Shown piece after piece: positions 23,901-36,354 of a stretch of DNA of 64,000 nt (positions are counted from its first letter, which is position 1; each line of letters begins with the position of its first letter). The stretch lies in contig CM029118.1 in the NCBI GenBank assembly GCA_016859345.1, positions 30,977,501 through 31,041,500 of the forward strand. The letters are read 5' to 3'. Under the pieces are notes generated by a model. The model worked only from the letters and a program-made list of their open reading frames with translations. It searched no databases and was not told where the DNA came from. The position numbers and the translations under genes were made by a program. This DNA is from Istiophorus platypterus (lineage: Eukaryota; Chordata; Actinopteri; Istiophoriformes; Istiophoridae).

Positions 23901-25554
23901 GCCTATCCAATGCTTTATTGTGTAATGACAATCAAGCTGAACTTTAAACCTTGATATTTAAGACATTTGATCACTGTACATGAAAAACAATCTTAATGGA
24001 GAGTAATGCTAATGTATCTATGTCTTTGATGTTTACAGTAAGTAGCTGATTTTCTAAAACAATTTCTTTTGTTTCTTTTGAATTCTTTTGCTGCCATTGA
24101 CCAAAAATGATAAATGCATCTTTACTTCATTGAGTGCATCTCAGAGCTGAAAGGTCATTGGCTTAGTCTCTGCCTTTGATTGTTTTTTACTGGACTTAAA
24201 CATATTTAGCTAGTGGATTTCCAGACACAAGACAATTTATTGTGGTGTAAATCAATTCAATAATTTTATATAATTTTACACACATTCACCATGTAATCAT
24301 ACATTTTTCAATATTGGAAAATATTCCTGTTATGAGCCATTGTATTTATTTCATGATTTAACCATGTATCACAAATTAATGAAAGGAAATATAATTTTTA
24401 AAAAAGCAAAAATGAGCTGCTATTTTCAAAACTACTGAAAAAACAGTTTGGTCACATCTGCTGTTAATGCATTGTTTTTGCATCATCTGATTTTAAACTT
24501 TAAGGAAAGACTGTAATGGGTTTCCTCACTGTGAGGAGTAGTAGTGGTTTTGCACAGCAGTATATGAACACAAACAACTATGCGTTGCAATGCAGCGGTG
24601 TCCCTGTGGCTTCCAGAGTTTACAGCAGGCAGTCTTGTATTATGTCAAAATCCACTGAAGGGCCAACTCACAGCTTGCAATTGAAAAAATTTCTTAATCC
24701 ATTCACTATTTATATAATATTATGGTTTGATTTTAATTTATTTCTTCTGATAAGTATTTAGTCATTGGTTTTGGCCTTTATTTATCTGTTGAGTTGGTTG
24801 CCTGAACATAATTTTTCTAATTAAAGGCAATTCACAAAACTTTAGAGATATAGGCTTTATATGACACAAAATATCTTCTTTGTTCAATGAATACCGTTTT
24901 AATGTGGTGTGTGATAATTTATTGTAATGGGAGCTCTTTCAAATATGCCAAACTCAAAGTAGAAACCAGAGAAAAAAGAAATTTTAAATGCATGGGTGCG
25001 AGAGAATGAGATTTTAAAAAATGCATTTCACAAAGAAATAATGACTAATATTAGTCAACAGACTAATATTTGTCTACTGAAGAACCATAACTGGCCCACA
25101 ACTTAAAATTGGAAAACTCTCCTGGCCAGAAAATGTACTACTGTAGCCTCATGTGACTGTAAGCTAAGAATATCACTTGTCTTCTCTAACACTGAGTGAT
25201 TTAAAAAGAATGTTAATGGTAATTTCTAAAATTTAGCAGTATTTCTATAAACTCTGAAAGAGTAGCAAATCTTTTCACTGATATCATCAACAGTCACTAG
25301 GTTAGGGTTTGATAGCTCTGAATGAGCTAAAAGATCATACAATTTCAATATTTATTGCTTTGGTCTTCCAAAGTCAGGAGCTCATCCATCTCTATGTGAC
25401 TGCCGTGTGGTCAGTTAAATGAGACCAGAGAGAGGTATCCCTACAGAGGCAAAGCCTGAACTTGACTTGTGGGGTGATACTGGCAAATCTCTTCAAATAG
25501 ATAATGACTAAGATATCTCCCAAAAACACTTAATTTTTTCCCAGGGTCTTTTCT
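23901..25554. other. No gene seen
   Basis: AT-rich. An 81-codon plus-strand open stretch (24516-24761) has retained CpGs but no motif or splice support. A perfect 14-base palindrome, gactaatattagtc, lies at 25043-25056, with a related actaatattt seven bases on. Confidence 0.5.
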
Positions 25555-25623
25555 GAAAAAAAAAAAATCCCTAAAGGGGTGGAAAAGTCAGTAAATCTAG
25601 CAACAAAGGTGCTAACTTGGCAA
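25555..25623 (-). repeat. Fragment of the 'gtgttgccaactta' repeat, inverted
   Basis: The reverse complement reads ttgccaagttagcacctttg, then ttgctagatttactgac and a T-rich tract. It matches the core of the copy at 8510-8575. Confidence 0.55.
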
Positions 25624-25789
25624 TCCTTCCTGTTAGCGTCCCATTGTTGAAGTAATTGAAACTGTTTCAGTTTGAAAGAGAAACAATTGATAAGGAAGTC
25701 TTTTGAAAAATGGTGTAATTTCATCACTGTGTCACGTAGAATTTGGCTTTGGTCTTCATGCAGTCATCCACTGGTTTGGTCTCAATCGC

Positions 25790-25990
25790 TTATCACCCAA
25801 GGAGATCCACAAGAACAAGGTGGCAACATAAGGGAAGGATGCTCCTTCTTACAGCTTGGTGAAGAAGGGGGCTGCTGAATTCAAATGTGGCAGAGAGCCT
25901 GGAAGATGACCCCCATCCTGGATGGCTGGTCACCATCACCACATAGACCACTGACATGATCCATAATATGATCTTGACAGGATCTGTATG
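25790..25990 (+). mobile_element. mariner transposase N-terminal fragment
   Basis: About 200 bp resembling the mariner helix-turn-helix and linker region. The reading includes a KEIHK-type stretch (aaggagatccacaagaac), then the segment from ctccttcttacag through gtgaagaagggggctgctga, and the linker gcctggaagatgacccccat (SLEDDPR-type) with gatggctggtcaccatc. It is frameshifted and has neither terminus nor catalytic domain. Mariner is distinct from the Tc1 copies in this window. Confidence 0.7.
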
Positions 25991-26372
25991 CTCTATGACA
26001 ATTGGGCTAAGTGTGTAAATGACTACTGAAAAATAAATGTGCTAGTTTCTCTAAAATTTACCCTTTCTACCTCAGGTCATGAACTTACCTATAAGCCCTT
26101 ATATGATCTTTTGGTCATAAATTGTATAAATTGAGAAAATAGTCCAAAAAGGGTTCATCCTAAGAGGAGGATGAACTGAGTTTAGTGATTTATAACTCTC
26201 CTCCCTGACTAAGAATTACAGATTTCACCTGGATGGTAGCAGCGACCATGGGTAAATCTGACAATGAATCAAATTTATAAATGCTTAGTATATGCATAAA
26301 TATAGCAAGATAGTTATTCATATTGGCAGTAACAACACCTAGTTACACCAATCAGAGGTCACAAATGTTAAT

Positions 26373-27210
26373 GTGAGTCAGTGTGTACATATGCGAAGAC
26401 AATGCCAAACAGAGTTCCACAAGGTTCTGTGCTTGGAACAGTTCTATTCACCATATATATATGCTTCCCTTATTATCAGGAAACACTCCATAAACTTCTA
26501 TTGTTGTGCAGATAACACCCAATTGTACATATCAATGAAGCCTTACGAAACCAATCAGTTAGCTAAACTTCAAGCATGTCTTAGGGACATAAAGATCTGG
26601 ATGACTAGGAACTTCCTATTAATGAATTCAGATAAAACTGAAGTTATTCCACTTGGCCTGCAACACCTCAGAAACACATTATCTAATGAAATGCTTACTC
26701 TTTATGGCATTGGGGCTATTGTGGGCTCTAGCACCACCATTAGGAATCTTGGAGTTGTCTTTGATTAGGACATGTCCTTTAGTTCCCACATAAAAAAAAC
26801 TTCAAGGACTGCCTTTTTTCACCTTCGTAATATCACAAAAATCAGGCACATCCTTTCTCAAAACGATGCAGAAAAACTAGTGAATGCTTTTGTTAGTTAT
26901 AGGCTTAATACAACCCCTTGTCTCTTGCCCCCCCCCCTCTCTCTTTCACTCTCAACCCAATCGGTTGAGGCAGTACCCCTCCACCATGAGCTGGGATCTG
27001 TTCAATGTTTCTACCTGTTAAAAGGGTGTTTTTCATTGCTGCTGTCGCTAAGTGTTGCTCATGGGGGAAATGTTGGGTCTCTGTAAATAATAAATATAAA
27101 GAGTCTGGTTTAGACCTAATCTATATGAAAATTTCCCTGAGATAACCTGTCATGATATGGTACTATGTAAATAAAATTGAATTGAATTGAATTGAATTGA
27201 AATGAAATGA
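26373..27210 (+). mobile_element. L2-type LINE with (ATTGA)n tail, internally deleted
   Basis: The plus strand begins inside the reverse transcriptase near the VPQGSVLG motif. It continues with NFYCCADNTQLYIS (the catalytic YADD box decayed to CADN), NFLLMNSDKTEVI, LGVVFD and, after a stop, FFHLRNITKIRHILSQ. After about 26905 the rest of the enzyme is missing; a C/T-rich patch (26925-26950) leads straight into the 3' UTR (gttaaaagggtgtttttcat, gtctggtttagacctaatct). The element ends in tandem ATTGA units (27175-27200), the tail typical of fish L2 copies. 5'-truncated, deleted and inactive. Confidence 0.88.
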
Positions 27211-28203
27211 ATATACATGCTGGGTACAGGGTCATGGTTGGGTCACAGCACATCCCCATCAAGAGGAGTGGTGTGTTAATCCTCCTCAGGCCAAGGAATG
27301 CCACCACTGGCCCAGCCATGGTTAGGTTCCGCAGCCGGCAACGGGGCCTCCAATTCTAATTGGAGGCTCTGAAGCATTGGGAGGCATGCAAATATCTCCG
27401 GCTTTACTCAGATACCATTTTGTTCCACTTCCAGTCCTCTCCAATCCCCTCATTCCACCTGACTGGAGGAGAGGAAGGAGAGGAGGTGAACGCAGCTGCT
27501 GGTTTCTTGCTTCCCTCCCATGGGCAATTGCTGTGTCGAGGGAAGGGGGGATGGGTGGGGGGGCACTGCAGTCTCTGTTGCCTTGATTAGGGGCCGGGCT
27601 GGAGCAGTGTCATATACTGTACATCAGAGGAGATCAGCAAACCGGCCTGAAAGTCAGATGACACCAAGCACATGCACAGCGCTCCTTAAGACCAACCCCC
27701 ACCACCGCATCCCTCCACCACTCCACCACACCTGCCCTCCCTCCTTTCTCTTTTTATCCCCCACCTACCCCATTATCTCTTACTGGCATTTCCACTCACT
27801 CTTACCTGCAGCTCCCTCTCAATCATTAACCCCCCCCGCCCGAACCCTTTACCCCCAACATTTATAATGCCAACTCTCCTGTCTTGCAGGACAGATGAAA
27901 AAAGGCAACCTGCTGAATGCTGGTGGTTATCAAGAGAGGAAAGACATAAAAAAAGACAAGTATTGTTTTGGTGGGGGCTGTCTGGGTAAAGGACCAGAAC
28001 AGACCAGGCACGAGGAAGATGTTTAGACTTGGGCAGAGAGCTTGTCAAGTCCATCAGGCTTTAGCCTTTGATGAAGACCTCTTGGTTCAAGACTTGAGAT
28101 TCACTTGACATTCAAAGGGTGTGAGTGGAATAATTGTTAAGAATCCATCTTCATTATTTATTTGAAGCAGTATTTTTGCTCGCATGCAGGACTCACTCTC
28201 ATA
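27211..28203. other. GC-richer unique sequence, no clear gene
   Basis: Local structure is notable: a perfect palindrome at 27346-27367 (gcctccaatt/aattggaggc arms), an octamer atgcaaat at 27386-27393, a G-quadruplex-type tract at 27540-27563 and a long pyrimidine-rich stretch at 27700-27870. Overlapping open frames on both strands are compositional artefacts. A regulatory element is possible; I see no exon with credible splice sites. Confidence 0.3.
27540..27563 (+). other. Predicted G-quadruplex motif
   Basis: Four G runs of 3, 6, 3 and 7 bases are separated by AA, AT and T, satisfying the standard G-quadruplex pattern with very short loops. Confidence 0.6.
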
Positions 28204-28617
28204 TATTCACATTTTGTTATGTTCCAGCTGTATACTAAAATCATTTAAATCAATATTTTCCTTATCAATCTACACAGAATACCTCATAATGACAAAATTA
28301 AAATAGAATTGCCTGCAAATTTATTTAAAAAAAAACTGAAATAACAAATTGACACAAGTATTCAGATCCTTACATATGATACTTGAAAGCTCAGATGCCT
28401 CCTATTTCTCTTGATAATCTTTGAGATCTTCCTACACCCTGATTGGAGTCCAACTTTGTTAAATTCAAGTTATTGGACATGATTTGGAAGGTATACATCT
28501 GTCAATATAAGATGTCACAGCTGATAACACGTCAGAGCAAAAACAATGCCATGAGGTAAAAGGAGCCGCCTTGACAGCTCCAAGACAGGATTGTGTCAAG
28601 GCAGTTAAGTAAGTTGT
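28204..28617 (+). mobile_element. Tc1-type transposon, 5' fragment
   Basis: Collinear with the left part of the element at 15521: cctcataatgacaaaattaa, gattggagtccaactttgtt and ttggacatgatttggaaggt, then the transposase start region ending ggattgtgtcaaggc. The outermost inverted repeat and everything downstream of about 410 bp are missing. Confidence 0.8.
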
Positions 28618-30544
28618 GTATTTATACATCCATTAATTATGGAGAGATATTAGCCATCCATTTGGAGTTATGTTTTGGCCACCTTGTGAACATTAGTTCA
28701 ATATTCACTCTTTTAGCTCAGTTGTTGGTCTCTACCAACTACTGAGAAAAACGTATGTCTCTTTAGCTGCCAAAGGCTCCGCTATGTTTACTAGCCAGTC
28801 TCAAACTCTGTCGGTCTATTGGCCTGTTAGTTGTAGGCAGGTAGTGTACAGCAGAGTTTGTGGAGCTTTTTTGCTAAAATCAGCTGACTTGTTTGATTGA
28901 TATGTCACTTTGCACAGTAAAGGTGAACCAAAACAGTAAATTTAGGGACCGAGCAATTAATAAATGAGCTGAATCTATTTAAAGCCATTGGGGAGCTTCA
29001 GATTATGATAATAATTCTTTGTAAGTTAATCAGTACGAGACACCCGAGATACCTGCACATGCCTCCACAATCATCTCCCTTCCAGTTAAATCATCATCAA
29101 CTCTGATGACAGCAGAAAATAGCCATAGTCACTCAAGAGAATGGCAGCCATCCTCTCCCTACTTGCTGAAGCTGTTAACCTGAGCAACATTGCTGGCACT
29201 GTGTTTACATTTGGAAAGAATTGAGATAGAGGCCTAAACTGCTGGTACTCTGCAAATAAATATCTTTACACATGATGAGGTGATAATGTCTGCTGTCCTC
29301 TGCCTGAGATGTACCTGTTTCAGCTACTTGTTACTGAATGGAGACCTACAGTGAATCCTTCTTCATCACAAACATTTTCCTATACAATGCTGTTGTGGAG
29401 GATTTGTGATTCAGTGGTGCAGCTGAGAGAAAACTGAAATCTTCCCCTTTCCATCGTCTCCCACCTCATGTTTTCTTTCCCAGCCTCTCTTCAGCTGCGT
29501 TCTCTGAACAATTCTGAACAACGCACATGTGACAACCATAAGGGGAATTCGATAAGTCCTTTGCGGCAACTTTTTGGTATAGCGGGGCATAAATTAGCCT
29601 TCTCTCCTGTGTGTCTCCATCCTCCCCTCAGTTTGTCTCTCTTCTCCCTCGGGTATCCTTTGAGATCCAGCACCACATGCACAAGGCCACTAAAGGAGAC
29701 AAGTTTTGAACAGTCCATCCTCACAGCTCAACCACACACTATGCTTCCTGCCCCATTAATAATTTGCCACCACCCCTCTGCTCCTCTTTACTCTCAGAGG
29801 AAGTCCCCCTTTCCTGAAGCCATCACTCTCATAGCAGCTAAGAGCAACACATATGGCTGAGCAGTGTGAGGAACTAGTTTCTTGTGTATGTAGTTGTGGG
29901 CAGAAACCACTGTTTTTTCTGTTTCCCCTTTCATTGAAATGTGTCTAGAGTTGTTTTTTTCCACAACTAGACTCAGCCATTTGACCTCTCTTCGAACTAC
30001 AATGTGCTTCTTGGCCTTACATTTTTGGCCTATCTGGACCCACTGGAACTGCTCTTTACTGTCAGTTGCATGAAATATGATAATGCTTTACCAGCTCACA
30101 GCTTAAACAAGTTATATGACTGTGACACAGTTTTAATGTGACTCCATGTACTACTGAAGGCAGCCTGTGAATTACAGGCTAGGGGATCCACATAACTTGC
30201 TAGTCAAAAATGTAGTAACTTATGTGTAACTTTACACATTTTTAACAAGGCAGACCCATGGTTCAGTTAAGTAAGCATTCAAAGTATATTACATTTTATC
30301 CTTTATATATCTTTGGAAGTCTGTGGTTGCCATTACTAAAACGAAAAAAATTAATCAAATTAAACTGTTATTTCCAGGTCTTTGTACAACTCACACACAT
30401 TATTTTTACACTTTATTGTTCATTTTCTCCTTGTCTAATTTATGTTGACCTTACACACACATTTGGAATGACCATATAATGGCTTTTAACTACTTAAAAA
30501 CATTGTAAAGGTCACACATTTTCTCTAGCCAGACAACCATGAAA
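28618..30544. other. No gene seen
   Basis: Unique-looking DNA, slightly GC-richer at 29400-29860. Opposing open stretches there (29468-29860 plus, 29491-29724 minus) show no motif or periodic conservation I can judge. Confidence 0.45.
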
Positions 30545-32395
30545 ATTCAATTCAAATAAATTTCATTTATATAGAACAAAAATATATAATAAAATATCTC
30601 AAGGCACTTTGCTGGGTAAGGTTAAGATCTTACAATATTATAGAGAGATGCCCATTGGATCCCAACATGAGCAAGCAACAGTAGAGAGGAAAAATTCCCC
30701 TTTAGCAGGAAGACACCTCCAAAAGAACCAGACCAGGACCTGTAACAGATGTATATACTGTTTTATGTTTAACATACTACACTGTCAGAATGGTTGTATT
30801 AACAGTTAATAATTATTGTTAATAATCATAACAGCATCAATGATAGCAGCACCAATTGTTAAGAATAACAATAACAATTGTTGAGTAGTATTGCTAGATC
30901 CAGATCCTACAGCTCTGGAGTCTGAAGATACCTGCAGAATGGGAACAGGGAGAGAGAGAAGCGAGAAAGAAACTGTACAAACTACAGGAGAGAGAAGAAA
31001 CAAAGTTAATAACATACAGTAAGGGGTGTTTCAAGGTTCACCTGAGCAAGCTCTAACTGTACATTTAACTGTACAAGAGGAAAGGTTTAAGCCTAATCAG
31101 AATATAGAGAAGGTGTATGCATGCCAAACTCAAACTGGGACCTGGTTCCACAGTAGAAAGGCTTGATAGCTGAGGTCTTTGCCTCCCATTCTACTAGTGG
31201 AAACTCTAGGAACCACATGCAAGTCTTTAGGATAATAGGTGACATCTATAAGATACAATGGAGCATGGTCATTAAGAGCTTTGTACGTTGGGAGAATGAC
31301 TTTGAATTCTGTGCTGGATTTCACCGGCAGCCAGTGCATGAGATCTAACATGGGAGATATATGATCTTTTTCTAGTTCTTCTTAGCTTTTACACTGGAGC
31401 AATTTTGACCAATGGAGGCTTTCCACAGTTAATGGGATGCACATATAATAAAGAATCACAGTAGTCCAGGCTGGTTTTTCAGCATTTTTTTGAGACAGGA
31501 TGTTTCTAATTTTTACAATATTGCACAGGTGGAAGAAGGCTGTCCCAGAGATATTCATGTGAGGGGAAAAGGACATGTCCTGGTCAAATAATACTCCAAA
31601 GTCCTTACAGTAGAACTTGAGGCCAAGGTGATGCCAAGGCAAATATATGATTAGATAACTTTTTTTTCCCCCTGAGGTATTAAGGGCTATCTAAAATAAG
31701 TTTGTTTGAAGTTAGAATCAAAAATTGAGGGTCAACCAGACATTTATGTCATTAAGACATAACTAAAGGTGACTGCCTGATTGGTTTCATCTTGCTTCAT
31801 AGATAAATACAGGTGGATGGTATTTGTGTAGCAATGGAAATTTATGAGGTGCCTCTTGATAATATTGCCTAAAGGAAGCATATATAAGATGAAAAGAATC
31901 AGGCCCAGCACAAAGCCCTGTGGAACTCCATGATTATCTTTTGTGTGCATGGAAGAGTCAGTGTTAACATAAAAAACTTTAATCTATCCTGTAATGCAAC
32001 TTAAACCAGCCTAGTGTGGCTTCTTTAATCCCAATGACATGTTCAGGTCCCTGTTATACAATCAAGTGATCGATGGTGTCAAATGTGGCACTAATAACTA
32101 GAATGTAAAGAAATCATAATGGCCTTATAGAGAGGAGTCCATTGTCTGAGGATGTGAGGTGAGCATAACTTTTGCCAGTGTTGTTTCTGCCCTATTACAT
32201 ACTCTAAATCCTGACTGAAAATCTTTAAACATAACATTCCTTTGCAAATAATCACATAATTGGTGTGCAATAGCTTTTTTGAGGATTTTAGAAAGAAAGC
32301 AGCAATTGGATACTGTATGTCTATAGCTCAGTAAAATGGCTGGATCAAGAGAAGGCTTTTTAAGTGGAGGTTTAATTACTGCTGTTGTGGAAAAA
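30545..32395 (-). mobile_element. L2-type LINE, antisense, long 5'-truncated copy
   Basis: On the minus strand the 3' UTR occupies about 30545-31080 (it includes complements of tatatagaacaaa, aaggcactttgctgggtaag and gaagatacctgcagaatggg). The reverse transcriptase follows: the C-terminal LMHWLPVKS and FLLWNQVPV (31130-31351), FGVLFDQDMSFSPH and FFHLCNIVKIRNILSQ (31400-31600), GVPQGFVLGLILFILYMLPL (31860-31930) and a decayed catalytic box, NFHCYTNTIHLYLS. Diverged upstream RT sequence continues to about 32395. Frames are broken several times and the YADD Asp residues are lost. Same group as 12920-13595 and 26373-27210. Confidence 0.85.
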
Positions 32396-33000
32396 TGTTT
32401 CTCTGTGTATTTTTTTATGCTTTTTGTGTTTTTGATGCTTGAAATAGATTTAAGTCTTAAGTTCCCAAAGTAGTTGAATAGATGAATAAAATAGTAGATA
32501 AAGTATAATAAATGTCTAAAATGAAATTTTGTAATATTTTTAATGTCACTCTACTTTCACCAAATGTTAGAGGGGCTGAGATTAACTTGGACTGAATAAT
32601 TAAATCATACTACATAAAAAAGGAGCACTACAGCTGTTTAAGAAAAATATGTACACTATTTACAAAATATATGTATAACATAAATACTTTATATTCAATA
32701 TAAAATCACACATTTGCATAAATAATTTACAACTTCTCATCTGTATGATAAAATGGCCAAAACATATCCATTCATCCATACTATTTGTGAATGAAGTTCA
32801 CTTTTACATAAAAAAACAACTTTTACACAGAGCAATCCTTTACTAATGGACAGTAAATTTTGCCAAATTGTATGACTATTGATACACATATCAATTGCAT
32901 GAACTGAAGCAGCATTTAGCCAAAATGGTCACATTTACACACAAAGTACACTATTGCTGTGATACTGCAAAACAACATTTTTGTAAAATAAATATTCTTA
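32396..33000. other. No gene; possible 3' UTR of the candidate exon at 33001
   Basis: Very AT-rich. If the stop codon at 33001-33003 (minus) is real this would hold the 3' UTR, but I see no clear AATAAA signal on the minus strand here. Confidence 0.25.
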
Positions 33001-33112
33001 CTAATCTTCAAATGGATCCCTATTATTTTGGTATTTCTCCTCATCTTGGAAATCAAAGCACATCAGGGTCTTGAACTCTTTCCTAAGCTCTTTCAAGCTT
33101 TCCCAGTGCTGA
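33001..33112 (-). CDS. Candidate terminal exon, unrecognised protein
   Basis: Minus-strand open segment of 36 codons ending at TAG (33001-33003). Residues such as HWESLKELRKEF and FDFQDEEKYQNNRDPFED look like a charged, soluble C terminus. GC content exceeds the flanks. On its 5' side the minus strand reads actacagttttcattcag, offering acceptors after 33113 or 33124; using the nearer one leaves phase 2. I recognise no family. It may pair with the open segments at 34.8-40 kb, but the splice phases do not chain directly from 34846-34944, so an exon would be missing between them. A chance open frame remains possible. Confidence 0.3.
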
Positions 33113-33222
33113 CTGAATGAAAACTGTAGTGTTTCTAAGGTGGTAAGTTCTTAGTGATTTCCTAGGTGTCCACTGGTTAGTTTCACACGAATAGTTGACA
33201 GGCAGTAGAGGCCACCAGTGAT

Positions 33223-33223
<1 letters not shown>

Positions 33224-33290
<67 letters not shown>

Positions 33291-33292
33291 TA
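33224..33292. repeat. (ATT)n microsatellite
   Basis: About 23 uninterrupted ATT units. The poly-Tyr frame across it is an artefact. Confidence 0.95.
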
Positions 33293-34845
33293 AAAGGATT
33301 GCAAATTTTCAATTTTATTCCGATATACAATCTATTATACATGACGCAAATAGGAAAAATTGAATTTCATGTCCTTTTACTATTGGCAGGCACAGACTTC
33401 CATACATGTCATGATCTCAGTGAAATGTGTGGTTTGGCTTGATTTAATCAAATGTTGGAGCAATGACCGCACTGTCCTGTCCTGCTCCTCCAACCAGAAA
33501 TATCAATAGATGTAAATACTGACACAATCATGTACAAAACAATTTAATGACTTTGGACAGATAGTCCAGTTGCTCACCTTCTATGTAAAGTCAGTCAGAT
33601 ATATCCATCTGCCTCCTGTAGATATCCAAGTCAATACATAGACCTGACATAACAAACCTCCTCTCACTCCAGGGGCAAGTTTACAATTATCAAGGAGTGG
33701 TGTCACAGGTAGTGTGGATTTTTAAAATGAAAGAGGTGAAGCACAGTAGCAATAATTTACAAAATGTATATATACAAAATATACAATATATACAAAGCCT
33801 TTAAATATTCCATCCTAATGTTTAGAGTTATGGCCAAACAAATTTTTAATCAATACACAACATTTAGAATGCATTGTTGAAACTAATTCAGGATGTATAC
33901 AGTATAAATCGGTTAATGAATATAGATAGTTCATGGAAATTACATTAGGATTAGACTAGATATTCATAACCACATAGGGACAGAAACAACAAGAAGCAGC
34001 CCCAGTAGAAAATACAATGCAACCTCATGCAGGTTGCATTTCTTGGTTTACCAAAACATATTTTCCTCCTATAGTTGCTTTAAGTTGATAGTTATTGCTA
34101 ATAGGGGTATTTAAGTAAAAAATTCATGAATCTATCTGTGAATACTCAGAGAGGGAGGAAAAGCAGCGGGGATTTAAATTATATACACAAAATAGGAACT
34201 GTATAACAAAATCTGCTTGTAGTGCAATTTGATTACTGCACAGTCTTACACTTAAAGAACAATAGTGATATTTTTCAACCTGGTATACTTCCCATAAATA
34301 ATTCCCATAAATGTGGCTAATAGCCACATTTAAAAATGAGTTATCCTTTAATGGGGGATGTTAAGAAGTACTCTGTGAAAGGTAGGAAACCATTCCTCCA
34401 AAATAAACAACATCCCTTTGGATCAACACATAGAAGTGTTTTCTGATCTGACCCAACTATCGGCACTGTGATATCATTAGTCGGTGCCCTCCAAAATGGT
34501 CACAAACCACTGTGATGAAATATAATTACGTTATATGATGAGACAGTGCTATGGCTAACCTATTAAAAAACTATTGATTTATGATAGAAATGATTAAAGT
34601 AGGAGGACAATTGTGGTCACGGTTAAAAGTAAATAAACATTGACTGTCAATTGGAAACAGGCACAAGCAGCAGTCTCTGGTGGACCTCTAGGATAAGTTC
34701 CTTGGACTTTCTTCTTTGCTCCAATGACAATTTCTTTGGCCACTAGAGGGCTTTGTTACTCAACCTAAAAATATGTCCTTTTGGGCGCTTGCTGAATAGA
34801 CTGATGTTGTCATTTAGAGAGAGCAGATTGTGTAAATGGAAATAC
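33293..34845. other. No gene seen
   Basis: AT-rich. A donor-like gaaggtgagc lies on the minus strand near 33580, but all three frames upstream of it contain stops. No repeat recognised. Confidence 0.4.
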
Positions 34846-34944
34846 CTCTAAAAGGAAATGGGAACACTTCATCCCAGACTAAGTACTGGAAGGCACTGAG
34901 CACCAGAGACTGAGGATCCTGGAGTATTTTCCCTTGAATGAAAT
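34846..34944 (-). CDS. Candidate internal exon, unrecognised protein
   Basis: 99 bases on the minus strand, bounded by ttttttttgttcaag (acceptor) and agaggtattt (donor). The only open frame reads FIQGKILQDPQ, SLVLSAFQYLVWDE and VFPFPFR. It starts and ends in phase 1, so it could be skipped or inserted without changing frame. The mix of residues is protein-like and the flanks are AT-rich and stop-dense. The family is unknown. Whether it belongs with the other candidate exons is inference from strand and proximity. Confidence 0.3.
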
Positions 34945-36354
34945 CTTGAACAAAAAAAATCAGTGTGAAAGCATGAAACTGTATGGTATTAAATGTTAAA
35001 TCTAATTTTAGTGAGATACATAGATAGATAACAGCACACATGTTGCAAAGTTGACAACAGGAGGGTAACACCGACTAGCTCACGACAAAACTTAAATTTT
35101 GATGATAAAAGGTGATTTTGTTTGTTTGTGATCAAACACATGCAGTGGGCCAGTGTATAGTATGTCTGTGCCTTGATAGTTGCATGGTACTCAGGGTTAA
35201 ATTATATAAGGCAGGATTATTGTTTTCTTTAATAATTTTTGTGTCAGTGATGATTAGTCAGGGGCTTGAACTCTATATTTAATGGACTGAGGAACTATGA
35301 AGCATAGCTCTGATCTTTAACTCCCCCAAGACTACAGGTTATTTAAGGCTATAGCTTACCTTTTCTAAATACTCAGTGTATAGGAAAGATGTGAGTCAAA
35401 TATTAGAAACATATGAAACAGGTTCACTGTGTAAGACCTTAAATATGTAAGCCATAAACTATGGGGAGAATTATCATAGGAGTATCATGACATGAATGAA
35501 GCAACCAATCTTAGCTATCTTAGCTAACATAGCTTATAACATAGCTTATAATTCATGATCCAAATCATGCAGGTTCGGATTACAATGATGTCACTGTAGC
35601 ATGGTTTTTGTGGTATTCTCAAAAAAGTAGTCTTTCCCTGAGCAGGTTAGCTACAATTTATCAAACACAAATTATACTAATTTTTAAATTACTTTCATGT
35701 TAGGAGGGAGTGAGTTGATAGGGTAACAAGCTATTTTGCTATTTCCAGCTGAACAAGACATTCATTTGTGGATCAAATGTACTGGAGTTGAGATACATTT
35801 GTGCTACCCAAATAGTTTGGTTATTTTTAAATATAACTTACTCCAAAATGATTGATTTCCACTTTTGAAAGTACTGTTATTCAGTATTTGTTGTTTCATT
35901 TGTACACAATGTCCAGAGGAAAGAGCAATAAGAGATATGGTGTAGCCAGTAACTGCCAGTAATGGATGAAATATGGAACAAAACCATTACTTTTGGTTAG
36001 GTCCATGTTTCTCAAAGGTACCCAACACTCAAAATACTTGAGTGTTGGGTGCTATGCAGCTTTCTGGCCAAAAGAGTGAAAGGCATATTAACATGATATT
36101 CTGGTTTCAAATGGAATAAAAGTGAAATGGAAGATTTTCTTGATTATCCTCCAAAATATGAAGGTGTAGGCTACATAAAGCTAATACATTATGAAATCTT
36201 TAACTTGAAATAAATCTGTTATAATTGTATAAATGCTACATGTGTATTTTTACAGCAGATACAACTTAAAAATGTAAAACAGTTTTAATTAAATACCTCT
36301 ATTAGCAATAAATATCAACTTAAAAATGTAAAACAGTTGTCCAATTATTAACAC
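34945..36354. other. No gene; one perfect hairpin
   Basis: AT-rich. There is a 12-base tandem aacatagcttat (35526-35549) and a perfect inverted repeat at 36020-36050 with 13-base arms (acccaacactcaa) and a 5-base loop. No repeat family recognised. Confidence 0.45.

Noticed and set aside
33218..33442. Open frame with a long Tyr run
   Set aside because: Produced by the ATT microsatellite; no other protein-like feature.
33555..33690. Possible exon ending at gaag|gtgagc on the minus strand
   Set aside because: All three frames contain a stop before the donor.
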